Shown: positions 23,690 through 36,177, counted from the stretch's first letter. The stretch: 64,000 nucleotides of DNA from Eublepharis macularius (GCF_028583425.1 NC_072795.1:73856001-73920000); one strand, 5' to 3'. The notes: generated by a model from the letters alone, not told the origin. Numbers and translations are program-made.

Positions 23690-26600
23690 AGCAAGAAATA
23701 ATGCATAATTCTCCAGCTGGCAATAACCAGGGGATGTATTGTGAGTTTCCTTGCGTAATAGCTTGCTAGGGTTTTTTTGTCAAATTACTAGAATGGCTTA
23801 AGCATCTTGAATGAAGCGCTTATCAACAAAAGACATTATTTTGTGTATGTGAAATCCCTTACCTATATACAAAGTTCTCTATCAAATTACCCCAAGCAAA
23901 CATTTAAGATAGCTACCACAAAGGAAAAAAAATGTGCTTTTTTGAAGAATTTCTGTCTTGGTGCTTTTGCCTGAAATAATGTGATGGCCATATTTCACAC
24001 ATACTAAGTTACATGCTACATGTATTACTTTATAAAAGCACAAGTGACAAAAAACTGGCATTTCTCATCAGCAGCTAAGTTCTGTGACAGTCCTGCTAAA
24101 TAGCCGTATATAAAATAAAATCCTGCTACTGATACTCAAACCTGCTACTGAAATTCGAAAGAACTTGAAACTCTAGTGTGACATCTGTTTGAAAATAACA
24201 TTTTCCTTATGCTTGCAGGCTTCTGAAGCTTACTACTTAGCTATTTTTAATCAGTTAATAAAAGTCATGTAATTTGTATTGGGCTTAAATTTTCCATTCT
24301 GAGTTATATTCTGAAAAAAACAAATAATAGTCAGAGGTAAAACATACCCAAGACAGGTCTTAAAACCAAATACATTTCATCTTCTCCTTTTCCATATTAG
24401 CCAGTTTCTGACATGACTCGGGCTTGTGCCATTGTAATTTCCCCCAAATGTTCAAAATGCTTACCAGCAAGCCTCTTTCAGCTTTTACTGAATTATGAAT
24501 TTTCTGAGCAGTTTGTGCATAACGGGGAATTACATGTACAGTGCTATGGTTTTATGTAGTGATACTGTACTTGTCTAAGAATGATGTTCTGAGTTTAAAC
24601 AGATGTATCCTTTGACAAATATTTTTCTAATATGTATGTAGTTCAGTGCAAGTTTATTTTTTCAGTTTCTGCTATTGATATTTTTGTTTCCTCTGAGATT
24701 TCTTAAACTGGTGCAGTTACTGTAATGGTGCTGTAGCCAATTGCTACTTTGAGGAACCGAACGAGACAAAACAAAGAATCCGAACCAATCCCTGTTTGTC
24801 GTTCAGATGGACCAGTGCCAGTCTTCAAAAATCAGTACTGAAATGCTGACCACACCTCTGTCTGTAATGATACAGGGATGGTGCTGACAAAATGTTACAT
24901 TTTTTCATCATTGTAAAAATTCTTTTGTTTGTGGACGTCTATATTAACTTGTTTAAAATATATGAATAAATTTTATGAAGTTTTATTTCTAGTAAGGTTT
25001 TATTAAGGTCCTCCCCCCTTTCTGTATCAGTAACATGAAAAGCAAGCATTAAATAGATGGTTGCCATAATTACAATTAGAACTGGCTGTCCTAATAAAAT
25101 ATTCCAAATATTGCTCTTCCACAGCAACCAGATGCTTATATAGGCTGTTCACTGTTGGGAACTGCAACCCACCATTCCATGGAAGTGCATAACAGAATTC
25201 CAATGCAGGGTTACTTATATATAAATCCGTTGATTGAGACTGAAGTAACACCACATAAGATTATACTGTATGTCCCCCAGTGTCATATAGCAAAAGTAAA
25301 AAGCTGCTGTGTACACTACTGTGCCCATATTGGGTGTGTGGACTGCATCTACAAAGCACAAAAAAGGGATAAATATATCTAAAGAACTTGGCCCAGATCC
25401 AAAAATCCACATCGTAAGCTGCTTTTGAAAGTTGCCTGTATCTCAAGAGTAGATGTCCATGTTGCACAGAGGACTTTAAACAAGAGGCAGATGAACAAAA
25501 TTTTCTCTGCCTGAGTGGAACTGGTCTGAATGTAGGTCATGTCTTCTCTTTGCCAAAACCCCAAATTTTACCTGTTTTGAAAACAAGACAAATGCTTTCC
25601 CTCTCAAGAAAGCTACCTAGTAACTAAATAGTATAGAAGTAGCTGAAGATGATCGCTTCTTTGCTCTGAGATTCAGAATACAAAGTGACTTCCACTATTA
25701 AAGAGCAGGACTAACTGAAGAGAGTGCCTTTTTGTACATTTTGATGACAGCTGAATCACAGAACTCACCAAGTGTTTCACCGTTTTCCAGAGAAAACCAG
25801 TTTGACTCTTTAAGTTCAACATATTTCCCCCCCCCCGCCCCCCGGTAGACAGCAGTAACAATCCACTTTTCTTACTTTCTGTCTATAGCTTCCATGATTA
25901 TTTTGGCAGTTATTGTCATTTTTGTACCACAACATTTTAATTCCAGGGGGAGGGACATAGTCAAGAGATTTTAAACACTTTATTTTAATAAAAGTTAAAC
26001 ATACAAAACTGAAATCAACACAGTAATAAAAATTCACCTCCTCCTCCTCCTCTTAACAGGAAGAACCTCTCAATGGATGGATTCTAACCTACTAAATATG
26101 GATTTTCAAATCAGGCAAGCTGACAGACATTTTCACCAATCAGTGCATCAACAAATGCTGATGGTACCTGATCTTATTTTAGTTCAGCAAACGAATTACA
26201 AAAGGGAACTACAACAACATAATATACACGGGGAATGGAGTCCATATTAATGAGCAATACCATTGAATTATTCAGTAAGAGAAATAACTAAATTCAATCT
26301 TGTTCATTAACTTAACCCCTTATTTTACAAAAATAATTATCTACACTGTATACAGGGCTATACATTAACTTTTTGCTTCGAACACATTTTAGAATTGAGA
26401 GATGGCACTACTACCATATGGCAGAAGAAAGCAACTGCATCTGCAAGATACAAAAAGGCCAGAACTTTTACATACAGTTTCTCAAATAAAATCAATGTAG
26501 CCCAGCAATGCTAATGTAGCTGAAGTTAGACATTCCTTCTGAAAAACTTCCTGCTGCATTTAAATAGTTGGATAAGCCAAAAAGCTGATTCAGCAGAATG

Positions 26601-27110
26601 GTAGCAAACTTGCTGGACATTATTAATACCACAAATGTATCAAAGAACTTAATTAGTTCTCCGGCAGAAATAACTACTTCCAAATTTATCATTTAACTCT
26701 CTCAGTACTTAATATTTTAAAAATTTACTCTGGAAGGTGACTAGAGAAATCTAATTCATCCTATAGCTAGACCCTGCAGATTTCGTATCTAAAATATTCT
26801 GTTCATAAGGAAGAAAGATTGCCCTAACTTCTCCTGCCCTGTATATTTCCTGTATATCTGAATTTCAAACTGCATTATTTCTGGCTCATGAATCATCACT
26901 AACAGGAGAGTCTTTGGCCCAGATCATTACAACTGTGCAAACCATGGAAGCAGATGTGGGCTGTGCTCAATTAACATTTGACCTTACATTCGAACTAGGA
27001 TGAAATCCGAGTAAATCTCTTACAGCTTGAGCAACTCTATAAACAGCACCCCACATTTGTCCATGCAGCAAGACAAGAGACTGAAAGCACATTGGCAGGA
27101 GCAAGAAAGC
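23690..27110. other. Intergenic, no recognised feature
   Basis: AT-rich sequence between the convergent genes. It has an AATAAA at 24965-24970 on the plus strand and homopolymer C/G runs near 25829. No exon or clear transposon is supported. Confidence 0.4.
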
Positions 27111-27428
27111 TGGGGCAACAATTTTATTATACAATTGTTGGTTCTGACAATAGCCTCACTAAATGCCTGTGAAAACATTCTAGAGCTCTGCAAAGGGAAT
27201 TTCTCAAACAAACATTTGACTTATGTATATTTATGCTAAGTAAGTTCTGTAACAGGAAGGGGATCATCTCAACAGCTATTGTTTTACTTAAGGCTTGTAC
27301 CAGCATAAGCCAAGTGATGGTTACAACCATTTTCACTATGCACCAATAGTTTACTTTTAGAAAAATATAACAATAAAAAGATAAATGTAAAGCCCTGCAG
27401 AGGTGACGCTTAGCCATTTCCCCCTCTA
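27110..27428 (-). other. SMNDC1: SMNDC1 3' UTR, inferred
   Basis: This is the sequence directly after the SMNDC1 stop on the minus strand, ending just past an AATAAA at 27128-27123. The length of about 300 nt is inferred from that signal only; a longer UTR is possible. Confidence 0.5.
27123..27128 (-). terminator. Candidate SMNDC1 poly(A) signal (AATAAA)
   Basis: On the minus strand TATAATAAAATTG contains the canonical hexamer about 300 nt beyond the SMNDC1 stop. No transcript evidence is available. Confidence 0.5.
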
Positions 27429-27566
27429 TTACTGAGGCATTAAATGTCTGACATTGTACTTGGATGTATCTTGGTACTGCGTCATGGGTTTGTCTGCAAT
27501 TCCACATGTTCCAACTCCAACCTTCCCTGTTACACTCTCAGGAGAAGCAAAGATGCTCCGTTTTAC
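27429..27566 (-). CDS. SMNDC1: SMNDC1 exon 6, C-terminus and stop
   Basis: The acceptor TTGTTCCACAG precedes 45 codons and a TAA stop at 27431-27429. It begins VKRSIFASPESVTGKVGVGT, continues CGIADKPMTQYQ and ends RHLMPQ. This C-terminal segment is very strongly conserved in the family and is known to be important for interaction with spliceosomal proteins. The frame is phase 0 from the preceding exon. There are no odd substitutions or breaks. Confidence 0.95.
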   Translation of the reverse strand, partial: VKRSIFASPESVTGKVGVGTCGIADKPMTQYQDTSKYNVRHLMPQ

Positions 27567-27664
27567 CTGTGGAACAAAATAAAACCATAATTTGTATTCA
27601 TTTCTGAACTTCAAAGACACAAAATACTGCTAGTGATAAATCACATGAATATATGAAGCTGCCT

Positions 27665-27830
27665 TTAGCAGAATCACACCATTGGCCTATCAGATAAGCA
27701 GGTCTCCAATGTCTCTCCATGGTCTTTCATGTCACCTATCTTTTAAGTTAGAGATGCTGAGAACTGAACCTGGGACCTTCTACATGCAAAGTAGCTGCTC
27801 TAACATTGAGTTATGGCTTGAAGGTGTACG
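27665..27830 (-). repeat. tRNA-derived SINE
   Basis: On the minus strand the head reads like a tRNA: CCATAACTCAATGTTAGAGC then a B-box-like region, from plus-strand GAACCTGGGACCTTCTACAT. It lies in SMNDC1 intron 5. The same family occurs at 39370-39590. Confidence 0.65.
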
Positions 27831-28329
27831 TGGATTAGTTAAAACAAACTGACATCTTCAACATAAGACAGTAATTTTTCATGACAAATCTAAGACTGTA
27901 AACAAAGCACTTGCATTCTAACCATGCTACTAGGCGAGCTTCTTTCAGTAGGAGTTTTAAACAACTCAAATTCATGGAATCAGCTTGTATTCCACAATGG
28001 AGAACAAAAGAACAATGTGACATGGCAACTGTTTGTTATTCCTACAAGAAGGCATCTCATAAAACGCTGCTTGCCTCAACAGCACAAGAATCTTTCCCTG
28101 AAGACTCCATTAAGGACACCTTTAAGCTGCTGCTGTATACAGTGTTCTTCATGGGATAGCACTGGATACCATTCTGTTTCACTCGCACCAGTGCATTCCT
28201 CCACCAAAATAATCCTTTCACCAAGAAAAGAATCTCTTGCTCTGGCATAATGCTTGTGATGGAGCAACGTACCAGCATGAGCAGAACGGAACAGTAAGAT
28301 CTAACACATTATAATTTACAGTGTGGCAT

Positions 28330-28555
28330 AGAGAGCCAGTGCGGTGTAGTGGTTAGAATGCTAGACTGGGATCTGAGAACCCACAGTTCGAATCCCCACT
28401 GTGACACGGAAGCTCGTTGGATAACGCTGGGCCAGCCACACCCTCTCAGGCTAATCTACCTCACATGGCTGTTGTGAGGATAAAATGGAGGAGACTGATG
28501 CAAGCTCTTTTCAGTCCCCACAGGGCGAAAAGGCAGGGCATAAATAAAATAAATG
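28330..28555 (+). repeat. Sauria-type tRNA SINE
   Basis: The head AGAGAGCCAGTGCGGTGTAG carries an A box, and CACAGTTCGAATCCCCAC carries a B box. The body has CTCACATGGCTGTTGTGAGG and AAATGGAGGAGA, and the 3' end is GGCATAAATAAAATAAATG. This is the best preserved copy of this family in the window. Confidence 0.9.
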
Positions 28556-28794
28556 CACAACAAGGACTTAAGTCACACAGACCAAGGATCTAAATATCAA
28601 AACAAAACTATCTCACTCATACAAATTCTCTTATATTCAGCTTGATCCAATAACATATATTTTGATTAAATCATACTTTACTGCCAGAGTCCCCTAACCT
28701 TGCTAAGCCTATGGGAATTACTGGAGGAGAACAGATAGTGGGTGCCACCAACTGCAAAATGGTTGCCATGGCAAGGAGGGGAGGGAGATGACAA

Positions 28795-29740
28795 AATTAT
28801 TATTTTTATTATTTATGGTCCGCCTTTCTCACCAAGATACAAGGCAGATTATACAGTATGAGTGAAAACAACAGCTAGAACATTCACTGAGCAAAGTACA
28901 ATAATGAACAATAGTTGGAACATTCAGTGAAACAGATACAATAGGGAATGGTTGCAGAAAAAAATTTAAACAAGCACAAAGCTGAGCACAGAGATGAAAT
29001 CTATATGAAACAAAGCATAACTATTTTCCATGGCATGTTTAGCAGCCTGGAAGCTCCCTAGTAGGCATGTATCTACATGAGCAGACAGTACCCAACAGCA
29101 CTGCATTTAGTCCCCATTCCTACCAAGGCATTTCTCTGAGCTATTTCTTATGACACAATCCTCTAATCTGGGTAGAAAGTCCTCCTGAATAATTCAGTTT
29201 TGCATGGCTTGTGGATAGCAGGACATTCCATAAGTTGCAGGTGGCTGTTGATTTTGTTCAACTGCAGGGTGGTATCTGCAGAAGGCCCTGACTAGATGAG
29301 CAAAGCTGCTATGGCAGAACATAGGGGAGAGGTGGTCACGCAGATATGAGGGGCCCTGTCCATGAAGGGCTTTGAATGTAACAGTCATGACCTTGAATTG
29401 AGCCCGGTAACTGATGAGAAGCCAATGGAGTGACTGCAGAATGCGAGTGATATGCATGCTCCATCTATCTCCTAAGAATAAACGATTTGCAATATTCTCC
29501 ACCAGCTGGAGTCTAAGTCAGCTTTGAAGAGAGACCTATGTAAAGTGTGTCACTGTAGTCAAGCCTTAATGTTACTGTGCCATGAATCCAGGTGGCCAGA
29601 TCAGCCATGTCAAGGTAGGGGGTTATCTTCCAGGCTAGGCTGAGTTGTGGGAAGGTCTTTTTTGCAGCCCCATTTACTTGTTTCTCTAGCAGCAGTGCTG
29701 GGTCTAGTATAATCCCTTAGTTCTTAACTGAGTCAGCCAG
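28795..29740 (-). mobile_element. L2/CR1-clade LINE, ORF2 3' part and 3' end
   Basis: Minus-strand translation recovers DPALLLEKQVNGAAKKTFPQ near 29690, then a degenerate RLDY(S/C)(N/D)TLY motif, then YRAQFKVMTVTFKALHGQGP and SYLRDHLSPM. These are the conserved C-terminal motifs of L2/CR1-clade ORF2. The 3' end, at low coordinates, carries the family ending (GAAAGGCGGACCATAAATAA in reverse). Stops and frameshifts show it is dead. It lies in SMNDC1 intron 5, in the same orientation as the gene. Confidence 0.8.
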
Positions 29741-30322
29741 GGTCAACTGAACCCCATCAATGGTATGAAAATGTTAGGAAATTCCAAGCCAGATGTCTTC
29801 CTATGTTGCAGGCAGCTGTTTCTGAATGAGTGTTTCCTAAAATCACAACATTGATACCTCCTGGACTCTTCCTGCTTCAATGAGTTAGTGGAAAGACTGT
29901 ACTGGCTCTTTACTTTGGAAAAGAAGAAAGTGGGTGCCAGGAAAGATATGCGCAGGCGCCATGTTATCAGTGTTTGCATTACTGCATCTTTAAAACTATA
30001 ATGCAGAGAGGGCCAGAAAAATCATAAAAACTGAGAAACGTGTACCTAAAAGATTACAGTATGGGAGCATCATAGGGCGATCAATATTCTCCAAGTTTTA
30101 CATGCACAACCGTCTAGCTTTCCATCATTTTCTTATCCTACTCTCAAATGACATCTATCTAACAACATATTAAAATACTATAAAAGAATCTCACTGTTCC
30201 TGCTTTGCCTGCAGTATTCTTTGCTTCTCATTGAGCAAGATATCCCAGTGGTGCTTTACAGTTGTATAACTCCTCTATAGTAAGTAACATGTATTTGCTA
30301 GATGCTAGCCGCCTGTACAAAC
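29741..30322. other. SMNDC1 intron 5, no recognised feature
   Basis: Intron sequence up to the donor of exon 5. No exon, RNA or repeat is supported. Confidence 0.4.
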
Positions 30323-30476
30323 CTGGCCCTTTTTGTTTTTTGAATAGGCTCTGTTGTTGAACTGCTGCCATTTGACTTTCTGATCCTCTCGCTCCTGCTC
30401 CAGTTCTTTGATTCGCTGAGCCTTTTTCAAAGCTTTCTTCTTTTTATATTCACGTTGCTGAGCAATCATTTCTTTC
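30323..30476 (-). CDS. SMNDC1: SMNDC1 exon 5, basic coiled segment
   Basis: The exon is 154 nt: one base completing a lysine codon and 51 codons. It encodes a long charged helix, KEMIAQQREYKKKKALKKAQ then RIKELEQEREDQKVKWQQFN, ending KNKKGQ before the donor CAG|GTTTGT. The lysine-rich stretch serves as a nuclear localisation signal in the family. Identity to the human protein is near complete as far as I can recall it. Confidence 0.95.
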
Positions 30477-31613
30477 CTTTAAAAAAGTACAGCAATTAAG
30501 TTACTTTTGTAAATCAATTTCCCTTAAAAAAAATCTAAGGATCATGGTGAGCTATAAAAAGAAACTTGCTATATAAGCAAACACTATGAGGGTATATTTT
30601 CATACCTCAGACATGATGGCACTATCTTGAGCTGATTAATCTTGTGTTAGCAGCCCTACATCCATACTTTTACCCACTTTACCTATCCCATTTTTGCATG
30701 ACCAGGAGCTCTGCAGCACTTCAAAGTAATGTTGTCTTCTGGACAGTTACTTCTATATAGCAACTGAACCAGAAGCCCTGCTTTAACTTCTTTTTTGGTC
30801 TCAGAACATGTAGACAAAAGCAAGGATACACCGATTAAGAGAGTCTCACCTTGGGATAGGTGAATGTAAAGATAAACTCTCAGTACAATGGGGCTTCAGC
30901 TGTCCAGGCCCATTTCATTCTCCAACTGTAGAAAGTGTTGTCATTCCTTCTGTAAAGCAATCTGTGCATTGCAAGTTTCAATAAAGCACAGCAATCCTAC
31001 TTTCATGCACTACTAAGAACACAGGCTCTTTTTAGAAATCATGTGAACTCTTTGCTAAACAGAAAATAAATCTGGGCTAACTCTGAATTTCCCAGGATAA
31101 AATAAGCTACCTTAACAGGCTCAAAACAACTGTCCTGAAAAAACAGAATGACTGCCCCCTTCCCCAGCCAAATTTAAGCAAGATGCTGAACAACCATTTT
31201 AAAATTCTGTGCCATAAAGCATAATATTAATTTCTATCATGATTTCATTTCTATCATTTCATTCATATTTCACTATTTCATTTCTATCATTATTTGCCTA
31301 CTAAATGACCACAACTGAATCAGCCCTGGGATATCAAAACTGTTTTGGATCAAGTTAAAAACACTGACCTAGTTGGGTCTACAAAAATTGGGCAGTTAAA
31401 CTCATATCCTAAACTTAATCCTAACAGGAAAGGGTGGGGGAGCTTGCTTACATCATCTCTTTATCATACACTATGCAGAGTAAATTTAAAGACTGTGCTT
31501 GCTGTAAAGCCATTTTGTGGAGGGATAATCCATTAGCAAGGATAACCTGAGTACAGCATTATCTTAACTCCTATATTATACACTGAAAACTGAAAACAAT
31601 TTCAGCTACTTAC
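30477..31613. other. SMNDC1 intron 4, no recognised feature
   Basis: AT-rich intron bounded by GTAAGT and TTTAAAG splice sites. A simple ATTTCTATCAT repeat lies around 31230-31290. Nothing else is recognised. Confidence 0.5.
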
Positions 31614-31775
31614 TTAGACATGGGTTTGTTGCCACTGTCTTCCTTTGCTTTCCTTCCTTCTTCCACAGGTTTCAGGTTCAACAGGGGTGTGACTTCAGCA
31701 TTGCCATATCCCGCAAAGGTGACTGCAGCTGTGCCATTTTCTTCATCTATCTCTTCAATTTCAGCTTCATAACAC
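31614..31775 (-). CDS. SMNDC1: SMNDC1 exon 4, Tudor domain second half
   Basis: The exon is 162 nt after the acceptor CTTTACAG and before the donor GTAAGT. One base completes a glutamine and 53 codons follow, ending with two bases of a lysine codon. It encodes the remaining Tudor strands: CYEAEIEEIDEENGTAAVTF and AGYGNAEVTPLLNL, whose aromatic residues (Tyr of CYEAE, Phe and Tyr of FAGYGN) form part of the methylarginine cage. The linker KPVEEGRKAKEDSGNKPMS follows. No defect is seen. Confidence 0.95.
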
Positions 31776-33162
31776 CTGTAAAGATATCATGGCTGTAAGC
31801 ATGTGAGTAAAGGTTTAACATTCAACCCTACAAACTTTCAGTTATTAATCTTAAAATTTAGCATATTTCTATTTCATTTTAGACTTGCATTCAAGTCAGA
31901 CCCAGGAATAAACTCTCTTTGTGTCACTAATCAGTAGTCTGGGACCTAACGTACTGGATGTACTATAAATTTGTGACAATATTAAAGTCCAAGAGAGTCC
32001 AAATAAAACTTTGGCTCCATATCTTATGCTACTGCAGAGACAAACATTGCCCCCCTGCAAAATATTTACTATAAAAACAGTTTTTTTCTGTAGGGACAAA
32101 TTTAGTTAACTGAATTCTGAGGATTAATCCTTGGAAAGACCAGGCTCTAATTTTCACTAAGGTTTCTCAACAAGAAAGTAATTTAAAATGTAATTTAGTA
32201 GCTACTCCACTGATGTATTCTTAAGCAAGAACTAAACACTAATATGACAAGAATGGCACTGTGCTAAGCAACACTGAAAGAGAAAAAATAGTGCTTTCTA
32301 CAAAGCTAACTTTAAAGAAAACATTAAAATATATAATGGATAGCTCTGAAACAGGTTTACAGTGATGAATATTTGAAGATGTTAAGAATACTGTGATGAA
32401 AATAATGCTTATTCTATGTTTATAATTTAATTCCTCTGGTATAATTTACATAATATGTGCATCTATGCACGAACAATAAATAATTAAAAACAAAATACTC
32501 CACTTATGTTAAAAGGTGTGCTCTTCATGGAGATTATTTGGTTTTTTTCCCCCAAGAACAAGCTCCCAAACTTAAAAGCATCTGAATACACCAGTTTGTA
32601 TTTATATCACTGTGTTTATCTGTGCAGTCATCCTAGGGGCCAAGGTAGGAGACAAGCCCTGCCACTGCTCAAAGGAAGCAGTTGACTGTTCTCCCCAAAC
32701 CCAACCATGTCATGCCGCTAGAAGCTGAGGCAGCACACAAGCCCTGGCCCAGGATCTGCCAGGGAACTGTGTTGGCTGCATTCCACTAAGCCAACATGCT
32801 CCCACCAATCAGGAGGACTCTGGGGAAGCTGCCGAGGGAGACGAGAGCTTGCTTGCTTTCTTGCACACATGAAAGCACCGCCTGCAGTCATTCTGGAGTC
32901 AAAGGGGGAGAGGGAAGAATTGGGATCAGAGACAGCATGCTCAATTGGCATATCACCTTTGAGCCCAGGTCCTCTTTGTAACTGTCAGCCTTTCCATCAT
33001 CCCTGAAGCAAGATCTGGGTAGAAGGACTGAGCTTATAGTCAATGCTCAACTAGGCTGATCCTCCTCAAAAGGTGGGGAGAGTATAAACCAAAGGGAGGT
33101 ATCTTACCATGGAATTGAATTATTTCATGTAACTTTTAGAGAAGTTTGTTTTCTACACTTAC
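31776..33162. other. SMNDC1 intron 3, no recognised feature
   Basis: Intron sequence with no clear repeat. A GC-richer block at 32610-33060 might be a decayed insertion but cannot be classified. Confidence 0.4.
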
Positions 33163-33305
33163 TGTCCATCTTCACTCCATATTGCCATACATCTGTCTCC
33201 AACCTTCCAAGTGTGAATAGGCAGAGTAGAAGCAGAACTATCAGAACTTGTAAGAGTTTCTGAAGGTTGTGTTGAAAGGAGGTCTTTGGTTAATTCTATA
33301 ACTTC
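33163..33305 (-). CDS. SMNDC1: SMNDC1 exon 3, linker and Tudor domain start
   Basis: The exon is 143 nt after the acceptor CTGTCCAG and before the donor ACA|GTAAGT. It carries 47 codons plus two bases of the glutamine finished in exon 4. It encodes EVIELTKDLLSTQPSETL, a serine-rich linker, and the first Tudor strands WKVGDRCMAIWSEDG, including the cage tryptophan of AIWSEDG. Residues in the serine-rich linker vary from the human protein, as expected for a flexible region. Confidence 0.95.
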
Positions 33306-33552
33306 CTGGACAGAAAAAAAGTTTTCAGTCAATGTTAAAGTCTTCCCCACACTCCTGAAAACTCAGTGCCTGACATAATGCTGGTAGGCAAGAAGGAACT
33401 TGCCCATGTGTTCTTTCATGCACCCAGTGTTTCATTTGAACTGTGTTGGCTATGCATACAGTGTTGTTAATATGTACAGGATTAGCATTCTACTGAAACA
33501 CTCACTTAGCCTACGGATCTCTAGCATGCTAAATTTGCCTATAAAGCAGTCA

Positions 33553-33988
33553 AAAAACAGTGTTGCGCTTACCTGTAACTGTTGTTTGTCAAGTGTCTTC
33601 TGTGCAGGCACACATGGGACAGCGCATATGCAGGCCACCCTTGGAAATAATAATAATAATAACAATAACATTCAATTTATATACCACCCTTCAGGACAAC
33701 TTAATGCCCACTCAGAACGGTTTACAAAGCATGTTATTATTATCCCCATAACAAAACACCCTGTGAGGTGGATGGGGCTGAGAGAGCTCCAAGAAGCTGT
33801 GACTAACCCAACGTCACCCAGCTGGCTTCAAGTGCAGGAGTGGGGAATCAAACCTGGTTCTCCAGATTAGAGTCCCACACTCTTAACCACTACACCAAAC
33901 TGGCTCTCATTCTATAGCTTCATACTTACAGGGGGCGCTCCAATCACCGAGCACGCATGCGTGGAGCCTTCCCACCAAAATCACGCTG
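33553..33988. repeat. DIRS 3' inverted terminal repeat (SINE-interrupted)
   Basis: It starts AAAAAACAGTGTTGCGCTTA. Its reverse complement matches 39190-39326: shared words include GATTGGAGCGCCCCCTGTA, CTATAGAAT and GGCCTGCA. A SINE of about 270 bp splits it; without the SINE the repeat is about 165 bp. Confidence 0.85.
33638..33908 (-). repeat. tRNA-derived SINE inside the DIRS terminal repeat
   Basis: The reversed tail ATAATAATAATAATAACAAT is at the low-coordinate end and the tRNA-like head is at the high end (GGGGAATCAAACCTGGTTCT, then CTTAACCACTACACCAAACT). It is the same family as 1151-1395. It interrupts the DIRS inverted repeat and therefore inserted later. Confidence 0.88.
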
Positions 33989-34083
33989 TCGATCGGAGCA
34001 CCCCCCCCTTCCCTCAGTTCTCACTAGCTGCCACAAGACCAGGAACAAGCAACCTTCTTTCACAGCGGGGCAGGAGGGAGGGA

Positions 34084-34190
34084 ATGTGTGCCTGCACAGA
34101 AGACACTCAACGAACAACAGTTACAGGTAACCGCAACACTGTTTTTGTTGTTGTTCTTCTGTGCAGTCCTACATGGGAGAGTAACAAGCT
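34084..34190. repeat. DIRS internal complementary region
   Basis: The first half (GCCTGCACAGAAGACACT through CCGCAACACTG) is the reverse complement of the low-coordinate terminus. The second half (TTCTTCTGTGCAGTCCTACA and on) is the reverse complement of the high-coordinate terminus. Joining complements of both ends in one internal block is the defining layout of DIRS internal complementary regions, thought to template the circular junction. Confidence 0.8.
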
Positions 34191-34620
34191 ATTCACCAGT
34201 GGGAGTGAGTGTGAGAAGACGCATGCGAACAGCGAATGAAGTACTGCTGTTCCAAGAGCTGCATCGGTCCTGAAGATCATGTCAACTGAGTAGTGTCGTA
34301 TGAAGGTGTCTGCTGATGCCCAAGTTGCGGTCTGACAGATGTCCTGAAGGGGAGTTCTCCTCAGGAACACGGCTGATAAAGATTGAGCCCTGGTGTACTC
34401 TGACTGTTACAGGAAAGGGTGCTCTTGCTATGCGATAACATCTTCTGATTACTGCAACAATCCACCTGGAGAATGACTGGTTAGAGACAAGTAGACCCCC
34501 ACATGGACCCGAGCAACAAATAAAGAGTGCTTGTGATTTCCTGAAAGGTTTTGTTCTTTGCAAGTAATAAACAGTGCCCTTCTGGCATCTAGGCTGTATA
34601 GTATCCATTCAGAATCTGAA
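34120..34620 (-). pseudogene. DIRS tyrosine recombinase C-terminal domain, broken
   Basis: Minus-strand translation gives QRTKPFRKSQALFICCSGP, SNQSFSRWIVAVIRRCYRIA and APFPVTVRVH in one frame, then TPLQDICQTATWASADTFIR and HYSVDM in another. This is the conserved DIRS recombinase end, with the HxxR region and the terminal tyrosine (HYSVDM). A frameshift falls right at the HxxR motif, so the enzyme cannot be made. In live elements it inserts the DNA circle. Confidence 0.8.
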
Positions 34621-35432
34621 GTGGGATTAGGGATGAACACTGGAAGTGTAACCTTCTGCTGGAGGTGGAACTTAAAGAGACCACTTAAGAGATCACCTTG
34701 GGGAGAAACTGTAGACTGGAGTGCAAAATAACCTTATGTTGAAAAAATTGGAGGAATGGAGGGTCCACCCTCAAAGCATCCAACTCACCCACCCATTTAA
34801 GGGATGTGATAATAAGGCCACCTTCCAAGAAAGTAGGCCAATACGACTAATGACAAATTCCATTGAGGAACCGGTGCCATTTGAGGGGGAAAGGAGTTTA
34901 TTGCTCTTTTCAGAAATTGCCTTGAGGCACTGTGGGAGAATACTGTCTTACCAACTATATTTTCATGAAAGGCTGATATAGCTGCTAGATGTAGACAGGC
35001 CCCTTTGCAGTAATGAAAAATGGTATTCAAAAATGATGGCAAGAGAACATGTAAAAGGGGAATGCCCCTTATCGGTCAACCGTTTAAGAAATTTGTCCCA
35101 TTTTAGTTTGTAAGCAGCTCAAGCAGAGCGTTTGTGAGCATTCAAAAGGATCTGAGTCACTTCTGTAGCGGAGGGCTCTTGTGAAAGAGGAGCCATGCTG
35201 ACAGACTCAACACGGTTGGGTTGTGGTGATAGACTGGTCCTCTCTGTAAGAAGTCTGGTTCCATCAGAAGTCAGATGACTTGGCCCTCAGCCAGTTCCCA
35301 AAGAATGGGGAACCAGTCCCTGCGGGGCCATAATGGTGCAATAAGGATACACTATGTCCTGAAAAACACTACTCTGCACAAAGCCCTTGGGAGCAGAAGT
35401 ATAGGGGGGAATGCATAGTGAAGTCCCTCGTC

Positions 35433-35936
35433 TCAGGGGACCTGGAACGCATCCCCTATGGAGTTCAGATCCCACCCTACCAGGGAGCAAAATGTTCTGG
35501 CTTTTGCGTTGCTGGAGTCTGCAAATCTGCAAATCTGCAAATAAGTCTGCAAATAAGTTGACATCTGGAAAACTCCACTGATGGAATATGGGTTGCTGAT
35601 CGACCATTCATGGTGAGGGCGAAATAGGCAGCTGAGAGAATCTGCCCTGACATTTGTATGTATAGCCTGAGAGTATATGTTTCTGTCTTTTGCCCACATC
35701 CAGATCTTTGTCACCTTGACACACAGGGTGAGTGATGCTGTTCCTCCCTGTTTGCTCAGGTAAAAGAGTGTCGTGGTGTTGTCAGTGTGTATCTGAACCT
35801 TCTTCTTGCATAGTAATCTTGCAAAAGAAGTAAGGGAGAAATGGATCACTCCCAATTCGAGTAAATTGATGTGTAGCCCAGACTCACTAGGGGTCCAAGT
35901 ACTCTGAGTGGAAAGATCCAGACAGTGGGCCCCCAA
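35433..35936 (-). pseudogene. DIRS RNase H-like domain, decayed
   Basis: The minus-strand frame contains GLHINLLELGVIHFSLTSFA, VQIHTDNTTTLFYLSKQGGT and HTNVRADSLSCLF. These match the ELxA, TDNxxxxxY and ADxLSR signatures of DIRS RNase H (ADSLSC here in place of ADxLSR). The frame is not continuous with the reverse transcriptase block because of intervening stops. Confidence 0.75.
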
Positions 35937-36177
35937 CCTACTAAGGAGGTGTCAGTAGTAACTGAAATCTCTAGGTGTTGCATGCCAAATGGTATCCCCT
36001 TGAGAAGGTTATCCTGTAGGGACCACCACTGTACGAAACGAACGATAACCCTTGGGATGGATAGAAGTCTTTCAGGGGAGTCTGTCCGGGTGTTAAAGCA
36101 TCAAACACACCAGTTCTGAAATGGTACCATGAAGAGTCTGGCAGAAGGGGCTATGCAGGTAGTCGCAGCCATGAATC

